DNA of 64,000 nucleotides, from the NCBI GenBank assembly GCA_949357655.1, contig CASHTG010000001.1:4712001-4776000 (forward strand), given 5' to 3'. Below are positions 1 through 9,550 of the stretch, in pieces. Within the stretch, counting starts at the first letter, position 1; each line of letters starts with the position of its first letter. Position numbers and translations under genes: made by a program. A model generated the notes under the pieces. That model saw only the letters and a program-made list of their open reading frames with translations. It was not told the origin of the DNA and did no database searches. This DNA is from Parascedosporium putredinis (taxonomy: Eukaryota; Ascomycota; Sordariomycetes; Microascales; Microascaceae).

Positions 1-26
1 GGGAGGGGAGGGAGGGGAGGGAGGGC
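1..26. repeat. G-rich GGGA/GGGGA tandem tract
   Basis: Several G3-G4 runs separated by single A residues occupy the first bases of the window. Seen directly. Such a tract fits the general G-quadruplex pattern on the + strand. It is not a fungal TTAGGG telomere. Confidence 0.6.
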
Positions 27-1326
27 GGCGTTGGTGGGCGCGCTCGGCAAAAGAAGGTGGTGGGTGGGGGAAACGACCGTTGAAGGAGAGAGTGGGAGGA
101 GGGGAGCAAACGGGAGGCCAGGAGGGAATGTCCGAAGAAGGACATGGGAAGAGGAGGAGAATCAATGATACCAAGACGCAAGTAAAGTGCGGGACACTGC
201 GACACTACCGAATACCGAGAGCCCGACGGCGGAAGCCAAGAGGAGCAAAATCACGAAAGCAAATGGTTGTTTTTTGGGGGAGGGGGACCGGAGGACAAAG
301 AGGAGAGGCGAAACAGACGGAAAGCAATAAAAGACGACCGGATGCGACCTTCTGGCGCGATATTGGCATGCGGGATCGATGTTCTTTTTTTTTCCTCTTA
401 TATTTCCATCTTTTCTTTTTTCGTATTAACGCGCGCGCAAACGATGGAAAAGGAAAAAAGTCCAAGTCCGAGAGAGGGGCAAACGGATCATGTCATTGCG
501 ACAGGAAAGCAGCAAATACCTCATTTACAACTGTAGCTTAGCTAATTGCCATACCCGAATATATATTCTTCATATTTTATTATTGCCGCTGACCTTGGCT
601 GCCTTTCTTTCTTTGGGTCAGGCTGGAACAGGAGGGAGGGGGATAATCGCCTCCGTGGAGGGGCGGCTAGGACGGCTTCACACCGGGAAGCTCGACACCC
701 TCGAGTGATTTGATGCAAAGACAAGATTGGAGACTCTGTGTATAGACATAGACCGGTGAATGTTGCCCCGTCAATTAAAGGAACGTGGACAGCCATCCCA
801 TTTTACATTGATGGTACCTAAAAAAGGAATAAAACAAAAAACTGTGAGACGAAACATTCCTAAATCACTACCCTTGCTGTTGATGCCCAGAGCCTGACCA
901 GTCTATCCGAGCTTTGGTGGCTTTCGTGTCCGTGTAATCATCCTACATCCAGTGTGTCCATCTCGATTCATGCAATAGATCGCTTCTTCTCCATCTTGCT
1001 GCCTGTTCCAACTTGCCTATTCCGAAAATCAAAACTAACCAAAAAAGCCGAGATAACAAGTATAATACTCGTAAACTCGAAAACCCCAATAATAATAGTA
1101 AAAGTTCAATGCTTTCAAACTCCGTTTCGTAACGTCATGCGCTTCCTTTGATAGGGAATAAAAGACGCGTGGGGGTTCAGCACCCAGCATCCCTGGCCTA
1201 CATCAATTGATGTACCTTCTGGTAAGAAGAGGGACAGGAAGAGGGAGAAATCCTAGAACCGGATGGATGTTTTCTCTCCCTCTTTTTGTCTTCTTTTTCT
1301 TTTTTTTTTCTTCACTGTATTTGGTT
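27..1326. other. Intergenic, no supportable gene
   Basis: Purine-rich low-complexity DNA (27-500), then mixed sequence. Open frames here are short, overlap on both strands, and show no recognisable domain. The part just below 1327 is expected to hold the 3' UTR of the gene on the - strand. Confidence 0.5.
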
Positions 1327-2007
1327 TTACCAGAGTCGGCGCTGGTATAACGGCCCTTCCACATGGGATAATTTTCGAATTTCGTCCTTGATCAGCTTTC
1401 GGCGCTCGGCGCGACTGAGCAACTTCTGGTTAGCTGCCGAGGGATCCGGGTGCCTCATGTTCTTCTCGAGCTGTTGTCGTAGATTTCTCTCCATCTCCGT
1501 GGCGGAATCGTCCTCTTCCTTGACCTTCCTCTCCACGCCCTTGAGCAAGGGCCCGTAGACGTCATCTTGCACGGGTGGCTGTGGCACCTCTTGGTTTTGG
1601 GGCACCGACTCTTCCTCCACCGTGCTCTCTGTGGGTGTAATCTCGATCACGACCGGCCGCTGCTTGTTCCTCTCGTGGATGGGAATCACGGGCTCCTCGT
1701 CTAGAATGATAATGGTCCCATCCTCCAGCTCCGTCGTCGTGTGCTTGAATCGGTCGGGGAGATAGATTTTCGGAGACGGCTTGGGCGTCTTGATGCCCTG
1801 GCGGATCTCGCGCAAGGTCCGGTGCTGGATGGCGCAGCCGCTGATGAAGAGGACGCTGGTGAGGAAAAGAACTGTTGGCTCGTTACGCAGTTAGTCTGGG
1901 CCATCAGTTTTCGTGTGCGACGAAAAAAAAAAAGCGAGAGGTTTTGGGAATCCGCGGCCGGGGAGAGGCGTGGGGAAACCCGTCACCAAGAAGAATAGAT
2001 CAACCAT
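1327..2007 (-). CDS. Small single-pass membrane protein of unknown function
   Basis: I do not recognise the family; the call rests on sequence form. The two-exon model is 2007-1980 and 1871-1327, 190 aa. The intron (1979-1872) has a perfect ACTAAC branch site shortly before its CAG acceptor; its donor, GTTTCC, is weak. The phases join exactly (28+545 nt). The nine-codon first exon and the start of exon 2 together form one hydrophobic stretch (about residues 2-22, rich in L, F, V), as in a membrane anchor or uncleaved signal. A basic and proline-rich segment (KTPKPSPK), an acidic central region and a charged, probably helical C-terminus follow. The conserved-looking end LYQRRLW is directly followed by TAA. 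The 3' exon is open without interruption. It lies head-to-head with PRP38 across about 700 bp. Membrane anchoring is inferred; function unknown. Confidence 0.6.
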
Positions 2008-2710
2008 GTCCGCAGAGGAGCACAATAGAGTCTGGGAAAGCACGACGGGGAAAAGGTGGGGGAGAATAACGAACATAATGCAGAGGTAATGAGGATTGAA
2101 ACCTGCGAAGAGGTGAAGAGCACTGTTCTCCACGGATGCAGCTTCCCATTATGCCTCGTCGCTTCTGGGTATTTGGGTTTGTACATTTTTGGTTTCATTT
2201 GCGCACTCGCGAGGCCTTGGTCCGGGAAGAGCAGCCACGAGAAGTAGGGGCTAAAAAAGGTAGGAAAGTTGGTAGGGAAAAAAAGAAAGAGGCTTTTAAG
2301 TGGATTTATCTTTCGAAATTGAATAAGAGGAAATACTATCTCCTCTGGCAGACTTTCGTTCTTGTTTGATGTGTGACGCACGTTGTCAGACACTTGGCCC
2401 TCGTGGATGATGGGGAACATTGATGAACTGATGGGTTCTGGTCTTGTTCTTTGTTGATTTGGTTCGCGGGGCAACTATCGATAAGCCCCACCACCGCACC
2501 CACAACTTGGCACTGGCACTGGCAGCTCGGCCACTTTTTAGAGCTTCAAAGTCACCACCTCGCGACACCAATCATCAGCTAAAACTTGCTTGCGCAAAAA
2601 TTGGACACACCTCACAGAATCTCGAGCCACCCTTTCCCCTTCTGAAAAAAACAAAGAGACCAAATTTCTCAGCATCCAGACGGGTTACGGCAAAGAACCT
2701 CCACATCACC
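2008..2710. promoter_or_regulatory. Shared divergent upstream region
   Basis: This 703-bp interval separates the starts of the small membrane protein (-) and PRP38 (+), so it must hold both promoters and 5' UTRs. An open frame continues upstream of the PRP38 ATG from 2444, but its translation is unlike Prp38 and is probably 5' UTR. No specific factor site can be named. Confidence 0.45.
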
Positions 2711-3505
2711 ATGTCGAGACGTGACACCATCGACGCCGATGAGCGCCGGTTCGTCGACGAGCGCGGGTCCTCCGCCGCCCTCGCCCCCAACGGCCTCAAC
2801 CCCTCGACCATTATGGAAAAAGCCGTGCGGGACCGCATAATAGACTCGTATTTTTACAAGGAGCAGTGCTTTGCCCTCAACGAGGCCGACATCGTCGATC
2901 GCGTCGTCGACCACGTCACCTTTATCGGCGGTACCTACGGCAGCTCGCAGAAGCCCACCCCTTTCCTCTGCCTCGCGTTCAAGCTGCTGCAGCTGGCGCC
3001 CTCGGACGCCATCCTGGCCGAGTACGCGGGCATGGGCGGAGACGAGTTCAAGTACCTGCGCGCCCTGGCCTGCTTCTACATCCGCCTCACGCGGCGCGCG
3101 CCCGACGTCTACACCAAGCTCGAGCCGTTTCTCGAGGACTACCGCAAGCTCAAGAGGAAAGGGAGGCAGGGCACGGCGCTGACTCACATGGATGAGTTTG
3201 TGGATGACCTGCTGAATAAGGAGAGGGTGTGCGGTACGAGCTTGTGGAAAATGCCCAAGAGGGAGGTGTTGGAGGATTTGGAGGTCCTCGAGCCGAGATC
3301 GACGAGTGATGTGGAGGCGATGCTGGAAGAGGAGGAAGAAGAAGAAGAGGAAGAAGAGAAAGGAGAAGATGATGATGACGCCGGCAATGGAAGGAATGGA
3401 AGAGAGTCGGCGTCGGATGGCGAGGTTTCGGAGAGTGCCGAGGAGAGGAGAGACGTCGATATGGATCGTGACCTGCGATCACGCAGCCGAGACCGCAGCC
3501 CTTGA
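2711..3505 (+). CDS. PRP38: Pre-mRNA-splicing factor 38 (Prp38/PRPF38A)
   Basis: A component of the U4/U6.U5 tri-snRNP needed to activate the spliceosome; nuclear. It is a single exon of 264 aa. The ATG at 2711 was chosen because the N-terminus of the conserved domain (MEKAVRDRIIDSYFYKEQCF) follows about 35 residues later and nothing upstream resembles the family. The Prp38 domain spans about residues 35-205, with the hallmarks VDHVTFIGGTYG, PTPFLCLAFKLLQL and GDEFKYLRALACFYIRLT. After it come a pure glutamate run, a D/E-rich stretch and a short RS-like tail (DLRSRSRDRSP), usual for this family in filamentous fungi. No frame breaks. It is divergent from the upstream gene and convergent with GatA. 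Confidence 0.95.
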   Translation: MSRRDTIDADERRFVDERGSSAALAPNGLNPSTIMEKAVRDRIIDSYFYKEQCFALNEADIVDRVVDHVTFIGGTYGSSQKPTPFLCLAFKLLQLAPSDAILAEYAGMGGDEFKYLRALACFYIRLTRRAPDVYTKLEPFLEDYRKLKRKGRQGTALTHMDEFVDDLLNKERVCGTSLWKMPKREVLEDLEVLEPRSTSDVEAMLEEEEEEEEEEEKGEDDDDAGNGRNGRESASDGEVSESAEERRDVDMDRDLRSRSRDRSP

Positions 3506-3945
3506 GGGCATTGGGAGGCAATCATATCCTATCGCCAATTCCTCACCCACGCGTTTTCGCAATACGCACTACCCATAGCGTCCGGTGATGCAGCAGCATT
3601 GAGGCACCCATGGGAAGCTGTAGCCAAGACGGCGCCAACGGTGCCAGACTCACCACATCGAGCCACGAGAGATGCCGTTGACAACTCTAGCTTTCGAAAC
3701 AATCACGAAATGAAGCTGAAGAAACTTTTTCTGAGTTCATGGGTCGTTGTTTAACAAGGCCGGTCTTCTCTCTCCCTATATATATGTATATAATGATACC
3801 CATGCAGATTGAACCAATGTCTACATAAATACACCTAAATCTACCATCCAATGCCAAACGCCCGAATCATCTATCTAAGCAAAGGGAGTGAAGAAGAGAC
3901 AGACATAAAAGAGGAATAAAATACATGGGAAATCGCTTAGAAATG
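3506..3945. other. Convergent intergenic region (3' UTRs)
   Basis: 440 bp between the tails of PRP38 and GatA. It contains an AT-rich TATATATGTATATA stretch near 3778 and AATAAA-like sequences on both strands. No gene seen. Confidence 0.5.
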
Positions 3946-5607
3946 TCATATTGATACAGGCGCACGTTGCAACAGCTCGTGCGCTATGGCGAGCACCCGC
4001 CCGTCATCCCAGTATTGGCCGATGAGTTGCAGGCCTGCAACGGGACCAGTCTCTGGAGTTGCTCCCTTGACTGGTACCGGAATGCTGATACTAGGGAGGC
4101 CGGCAAGACTAGCCGGCACGGTAAACACGTCATTCATGTACGAGTCGACGGCCGTTTGGTGGTCGATATCCTCGATCAAGGGGGAAAGTCGGAGCGGTCG
4201 GGCAGAGCAAGAAGTCCACCTGCGGGGGTCCCTTCTTATCCTGGAGCGTGACTTGGTCGTCCATCTCGCTGAGGTCGAATTGCTCGGCCTCGTAGAGGGA
4301 TTGCTAAGCTTGAAAACTCGGTCAAAGTCCTGTTGCACAAGCCTCCGCACTTTTTGTGCCTGGATGAAGAAATTGTCCATCTTGTCGGAGCTGAGCGAAT
4401 ACGTGCCGAGGAGGATGCGCCGCTTGACTTCCTCGCCGAATCCTTGGCCGCGCGTGTCCGAATAGAGCACCTCTCCCGCCCCGTCGCTGCCCTCGCCGCG
4501 GGCACCGTAGCGCACGCCATCGTACTTGGCGAGGTTGGACGACGCTTCCGCGGGTGCGATGATGTAGTACGCGGGCAAGGCCAATTCGGTGCGCGGAAGA
4601 CTGACGGGGACGATCTTGGCGCCCCATTCCCGGAGGGCGTCGGCGGCCTCGCGCCACGCGTCGTGGATGAGGGGTGGAGCTCCTTGATGCAGTACTCTTG
4701 GGGATCCCGATGGTGATCTCGGCGCGGGCGTGGGTGGACTTGAAGTGGTTCTCGAGAGGGAACGGCTTGTTGTTGTGTCCGTGAGTTTCGGCACATCGCT
4801 TGCGGGACGCGTCGGTCAAGGACGTGGGGTCGTTGGGGTCGTGTTCACGGATCAGCCCAGAGCCGATGATCAAGTCGTACACGCTCCTGACGTCGCGCGC
4901 AAAGAACCCAACCGTGTCGAGCGAGTTTGCGTAGGGCACGACGCCGAACCGCGAGAGCATCCCGTAGGAAGGTTTAAAGCCAACAGTGCCCGAGTACGCC
5001 GCTGGCAGGCGAATCGACCCTCCCGTGTCCGTTCCCAGCGCGACGTCGGCCTCGAGGAGCCGTACGGCGACTGCGCTTCCGCCGGAGCTTCCGCCGGCTG
5101 ACCGGGGAGCTGATGCGTCGAAGTTGGGATTCGTTACCGGGCCGTGGACCGAGTTGACCGAGTGGGAGCCCATGCCGAACTCGTCCATGTTGGTTTTGCC
5201 CACAAAGGCACCGCCGCGGTCACGTAGCTGGCGGACAATGGTCGCTTCAAAGGGGGACTGGTAGGAGCGGAGAAAGGCGGAGGCGCAGGTGGTCGGGGAG
5301 TTGAGGGTCGCGATGTTGTCCTTGACTGCGAATTTGAAGGTGGAATCGGCGGGTTGGTCGTCGGCCGGGACTTGTCAGTTGATGATGTGTTAGTGCGACG
5401 GCGCGCAGCAGCGAGTTATCCAAGGGCACTGATCCCTGATAGAGGCGATATCACGAGTGGGAGAAGAGGAAAGGACAAGAAATCGTGTGTACCTTTGTGG
5501 ACAAAGTGGTTCGTCGTCGAGGCCGCGCGCCATTGCGTCAATGACGAACGCTGTCGACCGCGATGAGACGCCGGAGTGCGACATGCTCGGAGACGAGGGG
5601 CGTACAT
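3946..5607 (-). CDS. HER2: Mitochondrial glutamyl-tRNA(Gln) amidotransferase subunit A
   Basis: The catalytic amidase of the GatCAB/GatFAB complex, which turns mischarged Glu-tRNA(Gln) into Gln-tRNA(Gln) in mitochondria. Exons 5607-5493 and 5370-3946; the 122-nt intron has a CACTAAC branch site. The N-terminus (MYAPRLRACR...) is Arg/Ser-rich without acidic residues, like a presequence. Amidase-signature motifs are present: FAVKDNIAT (catalytic Lys near residue 55), GGSSGGSAVAV (cis-Ser) and GTDTGGSIRLPA (nucleophile Ser). Downstream, LIHDAWREAADALREWGAKI, VLYSDTRG and the C-terminal VPASLAGLPSISIPV are also typical. The frame breaks four times, at about 4697, 4671, 4298 (one base missing each) and 4180 (one base extra), all in or beside short runs. 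Corrected length is 513 aa, normal for the family. These look like sequencing errors; loss of this essential gene is unlikely. Confidence 0.9.
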
Positions 5608-5889
5608 GCCTCCAGATGGACGCAGCCCGGCGCGATATGGTCGGGTTCAGGGAGGAGGAAACGAAGGGATGAGATTTAGAAAACTTTTACTTTTGGTCCA
5701 AAACTCATTGCTCGCTCCTCAAAGGGTGAATGAAGGAGACGATATGACGTAGGTGTAGAGGTAGGAGCTGGGAGCTCGAGTGCCTGTCCCAAGGGAAAAA
5801 TTCCCCTGGCCTAACTAACCCCGATTAAAACTGGATCGGACTTGCCTATTATGGACTGTTAAGTTGATCGACAGCAAGAAACACTAAAA
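5608..5889. other. Upstream region of HER2
   Basis: 282 bp between HER2 and the first tRNA gene. It should contain the HER2 promoter (reading leftward). No coding signal seen. Confidence 0.4.
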
Positions 5890-5972
5890 GCCCGTATAGC
5901 TCAGTGGTAGAGCGCATCACTAGTATAGCTAGTGTAATGATGAGGTCCCCGGTTCGATCCCAGGTGTGGGCA
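5890..5972 (+). tRNA. tRNA-Thr(AGU), intron-containing, copy 1
   Basis: 83 nt folding as a full cloverleaf. The acceptor arm is GCCCGTA/TGTGGGC, the D arm GCTC/GAGC, and the anticodon stem CATCA/TGATG. After an 11-nt intron following position 37 is removed, the loop reads CTAGTAA, giving anticodon AGT (Thr, reads ACU and, as inosine, ACC/ACA). The T loop is TTCGATC. The T stem reads CCCGG against CCAGG, so one C:A mismatch sits in its middle, whereas copy 2 (7086) has a perfect T stem. The A- and B-box promoter elements are internal. Discriminator base A. A T-rich stretch follows the 3' end. Confidence 0.93.
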
Positions 5973-6223
5973 CTTCTTTTGCTCCCTTTTGCCTTTTCCG
6001 ATACTTGTTGCTGACGCATTATCCCACCCAACAACAAACAAACCGCACACAAACACCTAATACCTTTTTTCCCTCCATGATCCACACCAAAAGCGCATAC
6101 ATGCTCCATGCTCCATACCTAGCCATCCACTAGTTAGATTTTTTGTCCACTTGGATCTCGACTTCCATGAATCCCATATTGTTGCTCTCTTCGCCGCATC
6201 AATATCGAACTTAGTCATTCACC

Positions 6224-6295
6224 GGCCTTGTGGCCTAATGGTAAGGCGTTAGATTTCGGCTCTAAAGATTGTGGGTTCGAATCCTACCGGGGTCG
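6224..6295 (+). tRNA. tRNA-Arg(UCG)
   Basis: 72 nt, no intron. The acceptor arm GGCCTTG pairs with CGGGGTC (with G:U pairs) and the discriminator is G. The D arm is around GGCC...GGC. The anticodon stem TTAGA/TCTAA closes loop TTTCGGC, giving anticodon TCG (reads CGA arginine codons). The T arm GTGGG/CCTAC closes loop TTCGAAT. T runs begin about 15 nt downstream, consistent with RNA polymerase III termination. It sits between the two tRNA-Thr copies. Confidence 0.93.
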
Positions 6296-7085
6296 TTTGA
6301 CTTGATTCTTTTCTTTTTTCCTCTTTGGTTTTTCTTTTTGTTTTTAACACTCTGACTGTCTACCTCTTCATCCCGACTTTCCTCCAATCCCTCTTTCTTT
6401 TTCGTCGCAGACATCGTCCTCCTTACTCGGTACATGCCGAGTTAGGTAGATCCCTCGTGCTTGATCGAACCATGGATACTGCAGAAGCCCCTCTTCGCCG
6501 TATATCCCCATCTTGGGACATAATATATCTGCAGCCACCTATGCTCGCGAATCCTGTCTGCACGCCGTCTTCTCCAGTGACGGAAGCCGTCCATGGCCAC
6601 GTCTTGCCAAGCAATCTCGTTTCCTACAGTTAATCTCTCTATCTGTCTGAGAAGACACTCATCCGGATAGCTCAAGGACTTCTTCTCCCTCCCCCAAAGC
6701 CTATGTTCTTTCCCACGTATACCACCAGTCCATATGTAGATGCAGTGTCTTGACCTGGCCGTCTTCTCGCCCGCGTTCCTATCAATGTGGCCGGCTTTTG
6801 GCGACCGTACCGGCGGTCCCTTGCCGAAGCGGACAGCTCTTGAGAACAAGGGCCGCTAAGGCGGCGCAAACGTGACATTCAACAACTTTCCATCAATCAA
6901 CTGAATCCAGAGGACCCCAATCAGCCCCTCTCTCTCCCCACATCGTACACTCCACGACCCCCTCCCTCCCCTTTGCACCAACCTGGTCACATTCAGCCCT
7001 CCCCGAGAAATGGATCCCTTTCCGCGAATATTCTATAATTTGTTAATTTCCGGCCCCTGGGTAACAAGCACAACTCGATAGTACG
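6296..7085. other. Intergenic between tRNA genes
   Basis: 790 bp. T-rich just after the tRNA-Arg (probable Pol III terminator). The longest open frame (6442-6849, -) matches nothing I recognise and has no supporting signals. Confidence 0.45.
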
Positions 7086-7169
7086 GCCCGTATAGCTCAG
7101 TGGTAGAGCGCATCACTAGTACTAGCTAGTGAAATGATGAGGTCCCTGGTTCGATCCCAGGTGTGGGCA
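7086..7169 (+). tRNA. tRNA-Thr(AGU), intron-containing, copy 2
   Basis: 84 nt. Apart from the intron and one T-stem base it is identical to the copy at 5890. Acceptor GCCCGTA/TGTGGGC, anticodon stem CATCA/TGATG, anticodon AGT, and a 12-nt intron after position 37 (one base longer and different in sequence from that of copy 1). The T stem CCTGG/CCAGG is fully paired here. A run of about 15 T residues starts near 7220. The fully paired T stem makes this the structurally better copy. Confidence 0.94.
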
Positions 7170-9550
7170 TCACATCAAGTTCATCTTTTGCCCCGCTTGC
7201 ATTCTCTTATTACCTTTTCTTTTTTTTTTTTTTTTTCCCTTTCGTTTATTGCAATTCGCGTCTTTGACCTTCCTCCTCCGTGCCGTTCAAGCCCGGGTTC
7301 GTTGCCGTATATCAACCCTTCTTTCATTGTACATAAGGGAGAGTGAGGCAGATCCGAGTAGGCTGTGTGGCCGATGGCTGTAAAGACATGCGTGATAATA
7401 ACTCTGATTATATATATATATAGCGTGATAGCATCTCTAAGGAAGCTTGATTCTATCGTAACCCATCATTTTCTATCGTTTCTGTCATATATACGAAGTG
7501 CAAGCAGAGGAAGGCGGTCAGTCCTCTTCTTCCTTTTCCACTTTAGTTTGTGTGTGGTCTTGTTCCTACACCATCCAACACTCGACAGCCTCCGCCTCGA
7601 TTGGGATGAGGAATTTGGCCTGAAGGAACAAGTATCGCAGGCCTTTGGCAGCGAGATGAGTTGCTTTCTTCAGCCCCGATAGCCGCCTTATCTCGACGCG
7701 AGCATCGTCGTTGTCGAGCACTACGAGGTAGAATAAACACGTCAATCAGCGCGAGGAACTAAGGTCACCTTTGCCCGATAGGCACGAAGAGTACACCGCA
7801 ACAGAGAAACTTACACCGACTGTAGTCCCGTCGGGTGGGTCTAAGTGTTTTCCGCTGGCGCGCGAGAGGTCGGAGACGATAGCGTGTAGTCGACATGGTA
7901 ACTCTTGACGAAACTCTGCGCCTGGGCAGCAACTTTTTCTGCAGCCCCGAACGGTGATCACTGTCGATCGGGTGGGCGTTGCTTTGTTTTTCGCCTTGCC
8001 CAACGCCTCGGGGTCAGAGAGACTGCACGGCGACCGGGTCGATTCGGGGCCCGGGAACACCGCAGGGCTCTGGTTGACTTACACACTCCGCCTGACTTGG
8101 GAAGGCGGCGAGGTGTTGCAAATAGATGATTTCAACAAGTAAGAAGAGCCCAACAAAAAACTTGGAGGTCAAGTTGATTATACGAGGATGGAAAGAGAAA
8201 AGAGTATGGCTCTAGAGAAGCCGCAAATGCCCTGGACGGTTGCACATGCGAGGTAGAGCAGCTGAGAAGCGACCCGTCCTCTTTTCTTTTCCCCCTTCCT
8301 TCTTCTCCCTTTACATCAGCTCCATGTATGTATCACTGTTGCGGCGAAGGCTTCTGGCCCAACCCGCGAGAGGCTCAGGACGCGCGACTTGATACCGAGT
8401 AATAAGCCATGGTCTGAGGTGCCACAGACAACGGACCTCGCTTGTCCATACAAAAGCAACCCATCGACCCTGGGGGCTGATGAGGATTGGCAAAGTTGGT
8501 CGAGGCCAGGTTTTACAATTGGGACACGCTGTTTCAAGTGAGGTGCTGCTTTCTTCTGAATCCAACATCTGCATTACATATATATGTACACAGCTTACGT
8601 TGGTGCTTGCTCTCTTAATCACCATTCAGCGCGCGAGGGAAGTGAGACTCGTCTGAGTCGTTCTTTTCCTGTCGGTGAGAAAAAGGCGATGGTCGGGAGA
8701 GGGCTTGTTTTGACTCCCACGAGGAGAGAAGAATCCTGTTTGCGGAGCTTCACGTATCACCGCGGATGGAAAGGTCGCTAGGAAATGGCACCCGACGGGT
8801 AAGCTTGGGAAGCCGCCGCCATAGCTAGAAGCAGCCCGTTGTCGTCAACCTTGGTGTTGCCGGGATTGTGTATGCTCAGAGGTGCCCCACCTCCGTGTAT
8901 TTCGTGGCTGGCGCATGCCATCAAGTAACGCAGCATTAACTTGAAGCCTCTAGACCGCGGTCTGCACGATTTAATTGCTTTTTCAATCCTCCTCTGTTCA
9001 TCTCATCCGGCCGATCACGGGTGCCCAACAGATTTTCCTCAAGGTTATGGAAAGAGGTAGCCCTAAAAAAGAAAAGAAATCCCTGGCCAGCGTGGGAGGT
9101 GGGAGGGTTCAGTAGAACTTGTATCTCTTCTTTTTTGGAAGGGGTTTGATGTATCTTCCAATATATCCACAAAAAGTGACAGCACGGCCGGGGATTTCGA
9201 GGATGTGGGAGACACGTCCTGGCTGGTTTCGAGAACGCGAATATGAGGATGTGGGAGCCTACTGGGTTAAGCTGGAGCTCACCCAGAGGATTATTGAAGG
9301 GGAATTCTTGTTTATTCACACAGTGTCGCCTCTTGCCCCGCGAGTATCACTGGGGACGTCACGTTCATTATATACACAGTGTGAGCCTGGTTCGAGATCC
9401 CCCACCAACGAAACACAACAGCCGCATCAGTGGATCCATAGATCCTGCTCGTCATAGCACTTGCCTTAATATCCTGGAGCAAACATGCCGAAGACATCCT
9501 GGGGACGTCTTGAAAATCATCGCCCAATATCTATATAATCACCGCGCATT
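7170..9550. other. Intergenic, no supportable gene
   Basis: 2.4 kb. It holds a poly-T tract near 7220, a TATATATATATA stretch near 7410 and many short open frames with no recognisable domain. Near 9320-9390 the motif CACAGTGT occurs twice next to GGGGACGTC sequences, in the upstream region of the phosphoesterase gene; significance unknown. Given the indel rate in this sequence, a broken gene cannot be excluded. Confidence 0.4.

Noticed and set aside
1..30. Telomere repeat at the window start
   Set aside because: Units are GGGA/GGGGA, not TTAGGG/CCCTAA, and housekeeping genes follow at once.
3946..5203. HER2 as a pseudogene, because of several frame breaks
   Set aside because: Breaks are single bases in or beside runs, motifs on both sides are intact, corrected length is normal, and the gene is essential for mitochondrial translation. 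Other essential genes in the window show the same kind of breaks.
6442..6849. 135-codon frame between tRNA genes on the - strand
   Set aside because: Low-quality composition, no domain, no splice or promoter support.
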